A stretch of DNA of 64,000 nucleotides. Origin: Viola odorata. Its lineage: Eukaryota > Streptophyta > Magnoliopsida > Malpighiales > Violaceae. Where the stretch lies: NCBI GenBank assembly GCA_963691705.1, contig OY829544.1, positions 35,547,917 to 35,611,916 on the forward strand, written 5' to 3'. Shown here one piece after another: positions 32,769 to 45,850 of this stretch; position 1 is the stretch's first letter; each line of letters begins with the position of its first letter. A program made the translations under genes and the position numbers. A model generated the notes under the pieces. The model saw only the letters and a program-made list of their open reading frames with translations. It did not search any database and had not been told where the DNA came from.

Positions 32769-35292
32769 TCACACGTACCTATCGCAACTCTTCTGAGTCA
32801 TAAGCAGATAGCATTCAGCAGCTAACTTCTGATTACCTCGGATTGAGACCACACCATCCCAGGATGGGTACTTCAACTTCAGGTGCTTTTGCGATATCAC
32901 CGCTCCAAATCGGTTGAGGAATGGCCGCCCTAATATGACGTTATAAGGCAGATTTAGATCCACCACCAAGAAGAGAAGTTCCTCCGACCGCTTGGAGGTA
33001 TCCTCCTTAAAATACACAGGCAATATGGTTATCCCAGTCACTGGGATGGGGACTCCATCTACTCCAATAATGGGCTTTTTACAAGGTGTAAGCTCGTTGT
33101 CAGGACGCTTTATGAGATTGTAAGCTTCCAACAAGAATAGGTTCACGGCACTTCCGTTGTCGACAAGAGTCCTTCTAACTCCATGATTAGCGATAATGGG
33201 TGTAACCACTAACGCATCGTTGTGGGGATATACCACGCCTTTCTCGTCCTCTTCGGAAAAGGATAATATCATGCGATCTAGGGCGCTTATCGCTTCACTT
33301 TTGATTGGCATGCCCATTCGCTTCTGCTTGTCTCCTGCCGCGGGAGTCAGCTGCGCAGACTCATCAAGGTAAAGTGTGCCTCCAGCGATGATGTTAATGA
33401 TGGGGACGTCTTCGTCCTCAACCGTGAGAGCTTCTCTATCTCTTCCTGCAATACCAGCGTCGTTGCCTAGGATACAGGAAGGTGTTGGTCTATCGTCGGC
33501 CACCCTGTTTGATGAGTTACCCTTAGCCTCCTCTCGTGTTTTGACAGTGAATTCTCCTAGATAACCTTCTTCAACTAGGCGCTCTATCGCTGCATTGAGT
33601 TCTCTACATACCTCCGTAGAGTGTCCCTTGGCCTTGTGAAATTTGCAGTAAGCATTTTCCCTTCTTCCCAAAGTTACCCCCGGCCTCACAGGAGCTGGAT
33701 AACGGATAGGTAGATTCCGTTGTTCCACTATCGCTAGTATTTCTACCCTGGGTAAGATGAAAGAAGGAAGGTCTGAGTCATAAACCCGTCCTTTAGGGGG
33801 ATCACCCTGTCGCTGTGTTGAGGTATCGCCAGACTTTCCCTTTGAGGAGTTGCCTCTTCTCCGATTAGAGGTTTTGGGAATGTGATCCTTTCGCTGAGCA
33901 TAATCATCGATGAATCGATCCTCAGTGGCGGCAAGAACGGGAGCGTTATGGATTGGAGGCATGGCTGGCAGCATGTTTTGAATCATGTCCCTATTCTCTT
34001 CCTCTTCCATCCTCGCGTAGTTATGGGCTTTCAGCCTTAACGCATCTAAAGTTGTTGGAGGATCCACTATTAGAGCATCTCTAAGCTTCCCGTAACAACA
34101 GTTTCGCTTTAAGGCTTCGATAGCAAAATCGACCGTTACTCCTGGCGTAAGCGACATCTCGGTGTCGAAATAATGGAGGAAACTCCTCAAAGATTCCTGA
34201 GGTCTTCTATGTAGGTCGAACAAGACAGCAACAAACTTCCTGATAGGGACTGCGGTACTGAATCGACTCCTGAATTTGGATTCTAACTGTGAGAAACTGT
34301 CAACAAACCCACCCGAAAGACCTTCAAACCATAAACGCGCGACCCCTGACAGGGTCATTACAAATATCTGACACAAAGCAGCGTCATTATGGGTCTAGAA
34401 CTGCACAAAATCCTTCACCTTGTTAAGGTGAGAAATGGGATCTCTAGTGTCACCATAGGATTCTGAGGGGAGCTTCACATGTCTACTGACTCTGTGACGC
34501 CTTATGTGCTGACTAAAGGGGTGTCCAGAAGTATCATCAAGAATTTCACCCGCATGCCGAGGTGGAGATACCTCCAAATGATGCCTACGATCTCGCGGAT
34601 CTCTAATATGATGCCGCCTAGGAGTCGGACTACGACTCCTTGGTGAGCGAGTTCGATGTCTCCTACTGCTGGATCTTTCACTCCCTCCAGGAGACATGTC
34701 TCTATCATTTTCATTTCTTCTTCCATCCCAACGACCTCTATCCTCCTCACGTCATTGGCGTTCCTCTTGGGGAATAGAAAGTAAGGGCGCTTGTCGTACA
34801 TACGGCTCCACTGTCCTATGAGCAAACTGTAGAAGACTGACCGGCGTACTCAACGCGGGCAGCGTCAAAGGGACGCTCGCATGCAATGGGGACGACAGTG
34901 GTCGCTCAGTGATGATAGGTGGAGTAAAAATGAACTGAGATGGGGCGCCTGATCCAGAAGCGCTGGGCGTGTATCTGCTAGCCAATTCTGTTAAGTGATC
35001 CAGTTGAGCACGAAGGGCTAAAATCGAGCTCGCGAAAGGGTTATTTGAGCTGTCCACCACGGATCCCCCTGACTGAGGAGGAAAATAACTGGGCCCTGTT
35101 ATTTGGGATAAAGGGGTATATGGCTGTGATACAAACGTTCCCGCTATTTGTTCAAAGGAAAGATCACGTTCCTGGGGGAATTTCTTGCACCGAGGTGGAA
35201 GCATCAGAAGTGGCGAAGGCGAAAAGTCTTCTGCGGGTATCAAATGGGAGAGTAGAGGACTGAGTCAATGACGGATCTGAATCAGAAGCCAT
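32769..35292 (-). pseudogene. gag and protease of the Tat element
   Basis: The gag starts at ATG 35292 (MASDSDPSLTQSS) but must change frame to reach the open stretch 35243-34752, and again before 34697. A TAG lies at 34395-34397. The open part 34376-32769 (535 residues) holds the capsid region (VARLWFEGLSGG, SFLHYFDTEMSLTPGVTVDF), a basic linker, YCKFHKAKGHSTEVCREL and the retropepsin (RRTLVDNGSAVNLFLL then YNVILGRPFLNRFGAVIS). The protease triad reads Asp-Asn-Gly rather than Asp-Ser/Thr-Gly. The N-terminal region 34600-34700 is Arg/Ser-rich. No functional gag can be made as written. Confidence 0.85.
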
Positions 35293-35355
35293 AATCTTCA
35301 AATTCCCAGAAGAACAGAGCTTGGCTATTAAGGATGCTCACTTAATTAGAACCAA

Positions 35356-35378
35356 AGCTCTCAATGAAAGCACCAATT
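35356..35378 (-). promoter_or_regulatory. primer-binding site region of the Tat element
   Basis: On the - strand the bases after the 5' LTR read AATTGGTGCTTTCATTGAGA. This is a common start of the internal region in Tat-type plant elements. The matching tRNA was not determined. Confidence 0.6.
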
Positions 35379-35890
35379 TGATAAGATTCGAGTTTCTGTG
35401 GAAGCGGAGTAGGGATTATGGCTGTCCGGAATCACTGTGGCTGCAGTCCATCGTACCTGCAAAGCGCCGGAGGGGGGACTCCGGCGTAGACACTCCGATG
35501 CTTAAGTTATTACGGCTGTGAAATTTGGCTGAGATTTTGTAGAGAATCTGCTCTTACCTTAGATCTAGAATGGGGTGGTATTTATAGGCAGAAGAGAAGG
35601 CGTTACCCCAGGGGTGGGCGTTATCGAGGGGAGATAACGCCAAGGATGACGTCATCATGCGTCAGCGGGACAAGATATCGCTGGCGAGGTATCGCCCATG
35701 AGATGCTGTCGGCCTTCCTGGGATAGGATGATGCCGTGTGGGTCCCCCCTGCTGATGTCGAGTATCCTAGGGTCTAAGGCTTATCGCGGGCGGTAGCCGG
35801 GTGCCTGTGTAAGTCAAGGTCTACAGGGATCTGGCCTTGACTTCGGGTGAGATGACGAATGTACCCTTGGTGTTTCATCAATTGTTATCA
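35379..35890 (-). repeat. 5' LTR of the Tat element
   Basis: This is 512 bp with TGATAAGATTC...GTTATCA ends. A TATA box (CCTATAAATACC on the - strand) lies near 35578-35589, so transcription runs toward lower coordinates into gag. The few-base length difference from the 3' LTR is mainly in a G-rich run. Confidence 0.93.
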
Positions 35891-35895
35891 GTTCC

Positions 35896-37089
35896 ATCTT
35901 ATCATTTTATCCATAATAGATCAATCCACACACAATATTTGACTTTTCTTCAAACAAACTTGAAGAGGGTTTCACACTATAAAACTTGAGTTGAGGCAAA
36001 GCTGAGAACTGGCCATCCGGACAAAAGTGAAAAAACTACTTTAATCTGAATGTTGTCGGGTCCAAAGAAGTGAATGGTTTCCTAGCGGGATCTTCTCTAT
36101 CCTCCACCAGAGAAGAGACTACTTCTGTCGGGTCCCGAAAGAAAGATGATTCTCCACGCGTAACTAACTACCTCTATTCCGGGACATCGGTAGTTGGTGT
36201 CGAAGTTAACCAACTTGATGCTTGCACCTTTCTATCGTAAAAGTATCTAAACAAGCATTTTCATAAGAAACGCCATGCACACTACTGCATAAGCTTATAG
36301 ACACTCGATCTATCAGCATAAACTTGATAAAGGAAAGGCAGGGCACAATTTGGCCAATCTAAAACGAAACCCTGCAACTGCAGAACATGAAGGTGACAGA
36401 CAATAGAGATTCAACCCCAAAAAGTGTAAAATAAACCAGCAATCAAGAAAACTGGCATAAGTTGCAAGTAAGATCTGATAAAACTAAATTTACAAACCAT
36501 CATCAAGTAAGAATATGCATTAACGCATCTTTATAACTTAATATCGTAATTAATTAACTCATCCCAAAAAAAAATTAAAGATTGGAAAATATATGAATAA
36601 ATAATAAAAATAATAAAATGTAAAAATGTGAAAAGAAAACTAGAATGAAGATATGTGTCATGATGGGTCAATGTGCTTTTTTATTCTATTTTTACAAAGG
36701 GTTTCCTAATTTAATCTAAATAAAATAAAATTTTCTATAATTTTTAGATCTAATTTCAAGACTTTGTTTACCCTAAGGAAGAAATGAAAATTAATTTGGA
36801 TCAAGTGTTTATAATTTATTTTAGGAAAAAAGTAATACCAGATCTTGATATTTTCCCTTACTCTTAAATCAAACCCTAACTTTAACACCTCGTTGAATAT
36901 GCCCCTAATTTTATATTTCGTTGTGCACGTTTACGCCTAACTTAGTTAATATATAATTAAAAAATGACGTCATTTTAAACGCGTGTTGGTTAGAGGGGAC
37001 TGAACGGAGGAGACCGACGATGTTAATCTTTATTAGTTGAAAAGTTAGGGGTAGAATGGTCTAATTGACTAATGACAACTAAATTAAAG
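35896..37089. other. intergenic, pre-insertion flank
   Basis: This region is GC-moderate to 36450 and then strongly AT-rich. The motif TGTCGGGTCC occurs twice near 36055 and 36128. A short - strand frame from ATG 36016 stops after 14 codons. No gene can be supported. Confidence 0.35.
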
Positions 37090-37094
37090 GTAAA

Positions 37095-38039
37095 TGATAC
37101 GATCCTAGTTGCGTAGGATGCGTAACACATAATTCTGATCGTTGCTCAAAGATGGATTTCGATGCAGAATTGAATAACTTGACAAGTGCGAACTTAGCTC
37201 CCTTAGACAACAGAGCCCTAATCGATTTCAAGCCAAGGATCTTGAATCAAATTCTTAGACCTAGACTCGACTAAGTGAGAATCAACCTAAGACAAGCAAG
37301 ACAATGGGGTTGCAATATCGGTTTTACTTGTTGACGACTCGAGTATTACAGACTTGAGAAGAAACAAGGTTCAATCACATGAACAATGGGTAAAGATTTG
37401 CAAAGAACAAATTCTTATTTTATCAAAATATCAGCCACCTCAAAAAGGAGGCAAAACCGCTCCTTATGTAGCGCTTCATAAGTAACCCTAATCGGATTAC
37501 ACAAAGGAGTTCTAATTAATTAAATAATCTAATTAACTAATTAATTAAAATAAGTAAAGTGAAATTGATGTCTTAAATTAGACAAGAAAGCGCCAACACG
37601 CTTTAGGACAAGGAAGTGCTGCACTCGGACAAGAAACCCTAGCGCACGCGGACAAGGAATCCTCGCGCCGCTAGGACTCGCGCGCCTCCGCACCTCAAAC
37701 TAGGGTTTGATGTATCTCCCAAACGCCTCGGGGATTTCTGCTGATTTTTAGGCACACACTCCTTGACATGTTGCAGTACATGTCGAACTGAAAAGATGGT
37801 GAAGACGGTCCATCTACGCGTCGATCCGCTGCCCAGCAGAATCTTCGTCGCCCGTCGTGATGGTGAGTAAGTTGACCACGCGTGGGACCTTCTCTCGAAG
37901 CGTAGCATCCTCAAGTGTCATCTCGCATTCCAGCTCCTTGTGAATGAGAGATGACAACTTGTATTGAAGCTTTATAGTCCTTGCATGCGTCATTAGACCA
38001 GCGGGTGGTAAAGGCATGTTGATGCGTGTGTTCGCATTA
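37095..38039 (-). mobile_element. solo LTR of a Gypsy element with pol tail in the LTR
   Basis: The + strand starts TGATACGATCCTAG and ends GTGTTCGCATTA. The 5-bp duplication GTAAA flanks it (37090-37094 and 38040-38044). The end is TA where CA is expected, a single transition. On the - strand a frame reads MPLPPAGLMTHARTIKL and LSSLIHKELECEMTLEDATL. This is similar to the pol tails in the LTRs at 52673 and 59382 (LSSLIHMELKEGTALEE), so it belongs to a related family in - orientation. There is no internal region. Confidence 0.65.
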
Positions 38040-38044
38040 GTAAA

Positions 38045-38516
38045 CGTGCACGACGAAATAAAAAGATAGGGTTTGATTTACAAATGAGGAAAAATGTCAT
38101 ATAACTTTTCCCCAAAAATAAATTTAAAAATATTAGTAAATACCTAAATAATTGTTGAGCTATAAAAAGAAACAAAACTATCAACGTATCTAAAAGAACC
38201 ACCAATCCACCATAAATTTGCACATCAGTTATATTTTTTATAAAAAATAAAGAAATAAAATTTCGAGTCCAAATTATCTAGCGTAGTACTTTAAATGCCA
38301 AACCATAACTTTTAAGCATGTAGTTGATTGTTTTTATTTATTTATGGCAAAGTATCAGTATGAAAAAAGTCAAACCAAAAGGAACAAAACTACACGGGCT
38401 TTTTCATCAAGTAAAACTTAGATGAATGGCCATTAAAAGTACTTGGGCTGGGTTTCGAGTTAAACTTGTTAGAAACTGGACTGGACACATGGCCCATTTA
38501 GAGGGGAAAAAAACGT
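38045..38516. other. intergenic, upstream of the thioredoxin-like gene
   Basis: AT-rich sequence with no ORF or recognisable element. It presumably includes the promoter of the next gene. The leader exon is likely around 38520-38662, followed by GTAATC. Confidence 0.35.
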
Positions 38517-39161
38517 TTGGATAGACAGAATGTGGAAGGCAAAAAGCGCAAGGAAGAAGTGGATATGGAGAATATCGTGTCATCCTCTAATTCGAGGCTT
38601 CGAAGTTTCATCACTGGATACAGGGTCAAAGCGCGAACTTCTCTTCTCTTCCTTCCTGTCCAGGTAATCTTCAAGCCCATTTATTACAATTCTATCTAGT
38701 TTCTTTGGTTTACCCATCTGCATGGTTCTTTTTAGCTGACACACAAAGCTAGAAACTGAAGATTTTAAGTAGATTTATTGCTATGACATTGTGTCGAAAG
38801 TTTTCATCTTTTGGTGGATGGAAGAATTGGGTTTCTATGTGTTTTTGATTTAGCAACATGGGTGTCTCCCATTTTGGTTATTATTCTAGCTTTTGTCTTT
38901 TTTGTTCATGCTACGCTACTTCTAATTTTTGTTTGTTTATGATTGCAAATGTACTGCAACGTTTGGGTATATTTTCTGGTTGTGGTTGATTGATTATTAG
39001 TAGTCTTTGTATTCATGAAGTTTAGGGAATGATGGAGAAGAGTGAACAGTAATTGTAAGATCAATAGCTCCATCCTGCAATTGTTGTTGGTCGTGTACAG
39101 AAATTCTTCATTTCAAGCTGTGTAAAGATTCCTGTTTCTTGGTGGCTCACTGGATTATGTC

Positions 39162-40419
39162 ATGCAAAAGCAGAATATTCTGTGTTCCAATGCCTTCTTT
39201 GGGTGCCGTTTTGGAACAAACCCAGATAGGAAGCTTGGTTCTAGAGCTCCTCAAATAGTTCCAAGCATACATACTGTGAGATCATGCCTTATCAGGACAA
39301 AGGCACCACCTTGTACTACTAAATTTGCTGGGTTGGACTTGTTGCGGAACACTGTTTGTTTTCAGCCCGAAAGAATCAAAAGTGTGGCTGGTGGAAATGC
39401 GAGTGAATTATCTGATGAAGATGATGATCTCTGTCCTGTGGATTGTGTTAGAGAATTTAAGACTGATGAGGAATTATTCGGGATTCTTGAAAAATCCAAG
39501 CAAACTGGTTCTTTAGTGGTGGTAGATTTTTTTCGTACTTCTTGTGGCAGCTGCAAGTATATTGAGCAGGGGTTTGCAAAAGTATGCAAGGGAGCTGGAG
39601 ATGAAGATGCTCCTGTAATCTTCTTAAAGCATAATGTGAGTATTTTTCCTTTTGTCAGCTTCGTTTATTAATAGATTGTGCTGCAACTCTTGTATAACTC
39701 CTAATCTTTTAAGGACATAATTTTAACTGGGTGGATTACATCTCATGTTATATGATATTCCTCAGCTAGCTTCACAACTAGAGAACTGGGCAGTTTTGAT
39801 AAGTATTTGTGTTCTGCCCTCCAATGTGCAGTAATGAATCTGATAGACAATATACATATCTGCCATTTTATCTGAGAGAATTACTGTTGAGCATGAACTA
39901 TTCCCTGTAAAACTGAAACTTGGCAGGTGTATATCCTTCTGGTTTTTAAATAAGCATGAGGATGCCGATTACAAAAGTATCATTTCGCTGTTTCTTGCAG
40001 GTAATTGATGAGTATGACGAGCAATCTGAGGTTGCTGAACGACTTAGAATCAAGGTAAGAACACCCAATCATGCTTTTATTTGTATTCGCCCTCGAGATA
40101 TGTCAGGCTATTAACACTTGCTTGCACCTGAGCTAAATTGAGAAGAAAGGATAGAGGATTACGCTGAAAGAATCTTGCACAGATCAAACGATGTACCTAA
40201 TGTCATTGCTCATGAGATTACTGATTGATATTTCCCCTTTTTTCATTCTCTTCATCTTGTTATGATACTGATAATAACAATCCAGAATGGATGCAGACTG
40301 TGCCACTCTTCCATTTTTATAAAGATGGAGTCCTCTTAGAAGCATTCCCTACCAGAGATAAAGAAAAGATCATTGCAGCCATTCTTAAATATACTTCTCC
40401 TGCACCTCAACATACCTGA
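39162..40419 (+). CDS. thioredoxin-like 4, chloroplastic
   Basis: This predicts a plastid thiol-disulfide redox protein of 216 residues. The exons 39162-39635, 40001-40054 and 40297-40419 join in phase 0 at GT/AG sites. The N-terminal half (about 85 residues) is rich in Ser, Arg, Thr and Cys and poor in acids, as expected of a chloroplast transit peptide. An acidic stretch (ELSDEDDDLCP) follows, then the thioredoxin fold: SLVVVDFFRTSCGSCKYIEQ with redox pair CGSC, PVIFLKHN, VIDEYDEQSEVAERLRIK and TVPLFHFYKDGVLLEAF with the cis-proline TVP. Thioredoxins usually have WCGPC; Ser replaces Trp and Ser replaces Pro here. That matches the plant thioredoxin-like 4 group. A non-coding leader exon with donor at about 38662 and acceptor near 39137 is likely. 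No defects were seen. Confidence 0.92.
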
Positions 40420-41719
40420 AGAACTCCGGTGACCGGTTACAAACTTTGTTCCAACAGGTTCATTTCTGTATAATATCGTGTCCGATTCGATCAATAAAAT
40501 GCTACTTGAATAGTTCGTACTCGACTTGTAAATATTTTTATGTGAATCAATTGAAACCTAAGTGCTTGTATACTAAGAATCAGCCAAATCAAATTATAGT
40601 AACATTGCTGAATTATAGGGATTGCTGTGCAAGGAGCAGGTATGGTTTAATACCCCCCCTACCACCTGAACGACAAGTCGTTCTGATGAAAGAGACCCAC
40701 CAACTTTATAAAAATGCCATGGAAGATTATCCGTGCGTGCCAAATCACACATTGCATCTGTGACTGTATGTAGTTCATTAGTAGTCGGCTCATAAATACT
40801 GGTGTTCTGAGAATTTTAATGATGGATCTTATCAATGTAACATTTTTTTCTCGAGCTTTTAAAAAAATCATCACTTTATAAAAATGTATCCAAATTTCAA
40901 ACGGTTGATAGCATTTTCTGGTACTATTTTTGAAGGCTATATCAAAACTTTACTAGCCACCACATCTTAGTAGGGTCTAAAAATATGTAAAAATGGAAGA
41001 ATTAAAGGTTACAAGTCTCATTCGATGAAGAAAAAACATTTTAAAAAGTTTCCAGAGTCCTTTTAAGAGGAAGGGTGCCTTCCAGCCAGAAAGGTCAAAC
41101 CTTTTTCAGCCACCCAATCACAGGACAGCACTTGCTTCTTTTGACGCCGTTATGACGGAATGGGGTGGGCTGTGGTGTGGACGCAATGCTAAGTGACCAC
41201 TCGCAAATCGACACGTGGTTCGTGGCAAAAAATAAATAATAAAAATAGAGTTGATACTCTTTAGTTTTCATTAATTGAGATATTTGATGGTTTTTTTATA
41301 AAAAAAATAAAAATCTCATGCTCCTTACAAAAATTAGTTTATCTAACTTTTTTCTTTTCTACATTTTTGGGACCATTCTTGTATCCATTTTTTATCCACA
41401 AAATTATTTATTTATTTGTGTCTAATTAGAAAGTTAAAATTTTTAAAAAAAAATCCCTAGCAATATTTATGTTGGATCGAATTAATCACTAGTAATAAAC
41501 ACAACTCCTTATTGATTATGTTACTTCAAAAGTTGATGTTAAGTAGCAATGTCTTTTCTTATTTATGGTATTTTTTATGTTTTGTGATGTTCATTAATCC
41601 ATGCAAAAAATAAAAAATAAGATATTAAAGACAACAACAAAAGTGCAAAGAAATGAATCACAATTAGAATTAGATAAAAATGAAGCAAATATTACATAAA
41701 GATTTGGAAGAAGGCATCG
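40420..41719. other. intergenic, 3' flank of the thioredoxin-like gene
   Basis: AT-rich sequence. The segment 41090-41230 is richer in GC and contains GACACGTGGT, but no gene or element could be assigned. Confidence 0.4.
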
Positions 41720-41727
41720 ATTCAAGC

Positions 41728-42285
41728 TAGGGTTGGCAATGGAGCAGGTATGGAGCGGGTAAGGCACTATCCATACCCGCACTCGTAAATTTGTGAGTAA
41801 TCCATACCCGCACTCGCACCTGCGCGGAGCGGGTAAGAGAAGACAAATTATACCCGCGAATTATCCGCGGATACCCGCGAATATCCGCAAATTTCTTAGT
41901 TTGAATCTCATGTCTCCTAATGCATACAAATCTGAGATCATGGCCTATCATCCTTGCTGGTTGACTGGTTGGTTGCTGGTTGGCTCAACAACATCATCAT
42001 CAGTACAATTTTGTACCATAAAAAGAATAAAATGCTCCAACCCATTTTTATTTCTTACTATATATTTTGCGGGTATTATTGCGGGTATGGATACCTGCAT
42101 TTTGCGGGTATTTAGTGCGGGTATTGGAGCGGGTAAACACTATCCATACCCGCATCCATACCCGTACTTTGCGGGTGCGGGTAAATCCATACCCGCAAAA
42201 TACCCACAAACTGCGGGTAATATCCACCCGCAATTGCGGGTATCCGGCGGATATCCATACCCGCGGGCGGAAATTGCCAACCCTA
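41728..42285. mobile_element. hAT-type non-autonomous element
   Basis: The 8-bp duplication ATTCAAGC flanks it (41720-41727 and 42286-42293), as expected for hAT. The ends are perfect inverted repeats, TAGGGTTGGCAAT. The interior of 558 bp is full of CCATACCCGC and its complement GCGGGTATGG, arranged mainly as CCCGC on the left and GCGGGTA in the middle. Arg/Tyr/Pro-rich ORFs come from these repeats. There is no transposase. Confidence 0.92.
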
Positions 42286-42491
42286 ATTCAAGCTAGCTTT
42301 TTTTTTTCTTGTCCATATGAGGTGCGGACTAAAAATTCGAGTTCAGAATTTAAACTCTTTCTACTTTGGAGGAAGTACCAAAACGATATCCAATCAATGA
42401 TCATTTCTAGTTAAACTATTAGGTAAAAAAATATTACAAAATAATTTTATTTTTGAAACCGAAGAAATAATAATCTTATACTAATACACTA

Positions 42492-45465
<2,974 letters not shown>

Positions 45466-45570
45466 AGTTTTAATTAATTAAATTTGGACCGTTGTAGTAA
45501 AATGCAGGGATGGGGAGGATTTTCTTGGTGGGGTTCTTGTCGTTGGAAGAGAGGGAGAATGGAGGAGTGG

Positions 45571-45577
45571 ATTTATA
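45571..45577 (-). promoter_or_regulatory. TATA box of the CYP707A gene
   Basis: On the - strand the sequence is CTCCTATAAATCC, about 105 bp upstream of the start codon. This is a typical spacing for a plant gene with a leader of about 75 bases. Confidence 0.65.
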
Positions 45578-45664
45578 GGAGTTGAGTGAAGCATAATAAC
45601 AAAATAAAATAAAATAAAAAACAAATTTCAGACCAACCTTTTTTTTTGTTTTTTTTATATAGTA

Positions 45665-45850
45665 ATTAATTATAATTAGATCACGAGCCACGTATAGGTT
45701 TTTTATATGGTAATTAATTTTTAATTAGAAATAATTAGAAAACATTAATATAATTACGAGACACGTATAGGTTCTTTTATTGTGGTAATTAATTTGTAAT
45801 TAGTAATAATTAGAAATACTAATCTAATTACGAGACACGTATAGTTTTTC
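45665..45850 (-). promoter_or_regulatory. three 74-bp promoter repeats with CACGTA cores upstream of CYP707A
   Basis: The block TCACGAGCCACGTATAGG / TTACGAGACACGTATAGG recurs three times with CACGTA at 45689-45694, 45762-45767 and 45836-45841 (spacing 73 and 74). AATTAGAAATAATTAGAAA-type spacers separate the copies. ACGT cores are bound by plant bZIP factors, including those of the abscisic acid response. Whether these are used is inference. Confidence 0.6.

Larger units (their letters stand above)
11996..35890 (-). mobile_element. Ty3/Gypsy Tat-lineage retrotransposon with nested insertions
   Basis: Two LTRs starting TGATAAGATTC and ending CAATTGTTATCA lie at 11996-12513 and 35379-35890. 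The 5-bp duplication GTTCC flanks the whole (11991-11995 and 35891-35895). The coding order read on the - strand is gag, protease, reverse transcriptase, RNase H, a second RNase H, integrase. The extra RNase H just before integrase is a hallmark of the Tat lineage (Retand, Ogre, Grande type). About 12 kb then lie between integrase and the 3' LTR, with tandem repeats, + strand ORFs and nested elements. Frameshifts and stops in gag and pol make it non-autonomous today. Without the Copia element it would be about 19.4 kb. Confidence 0.93.

Noticed and set aside
33376..33564. + strand ORF inside Tat gag-protease
   Set aside because: Antisense shadow of the coding strand; no promoter and no conserved motif.
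35896..36240. Possible first exon of a plastid protein on the - strand (MASSQLCLNSS...)
   Set aside because: The frame stops after 14 codons, and no downstream exon was found on either side of the Tat insertion.
41793..42414. ORFs of 115-167 codons rich in Tyr, Pro and Arg
   Set aside because: They read through the ATACCCGC repeats of the hAT element in several frames; repeat-derived.
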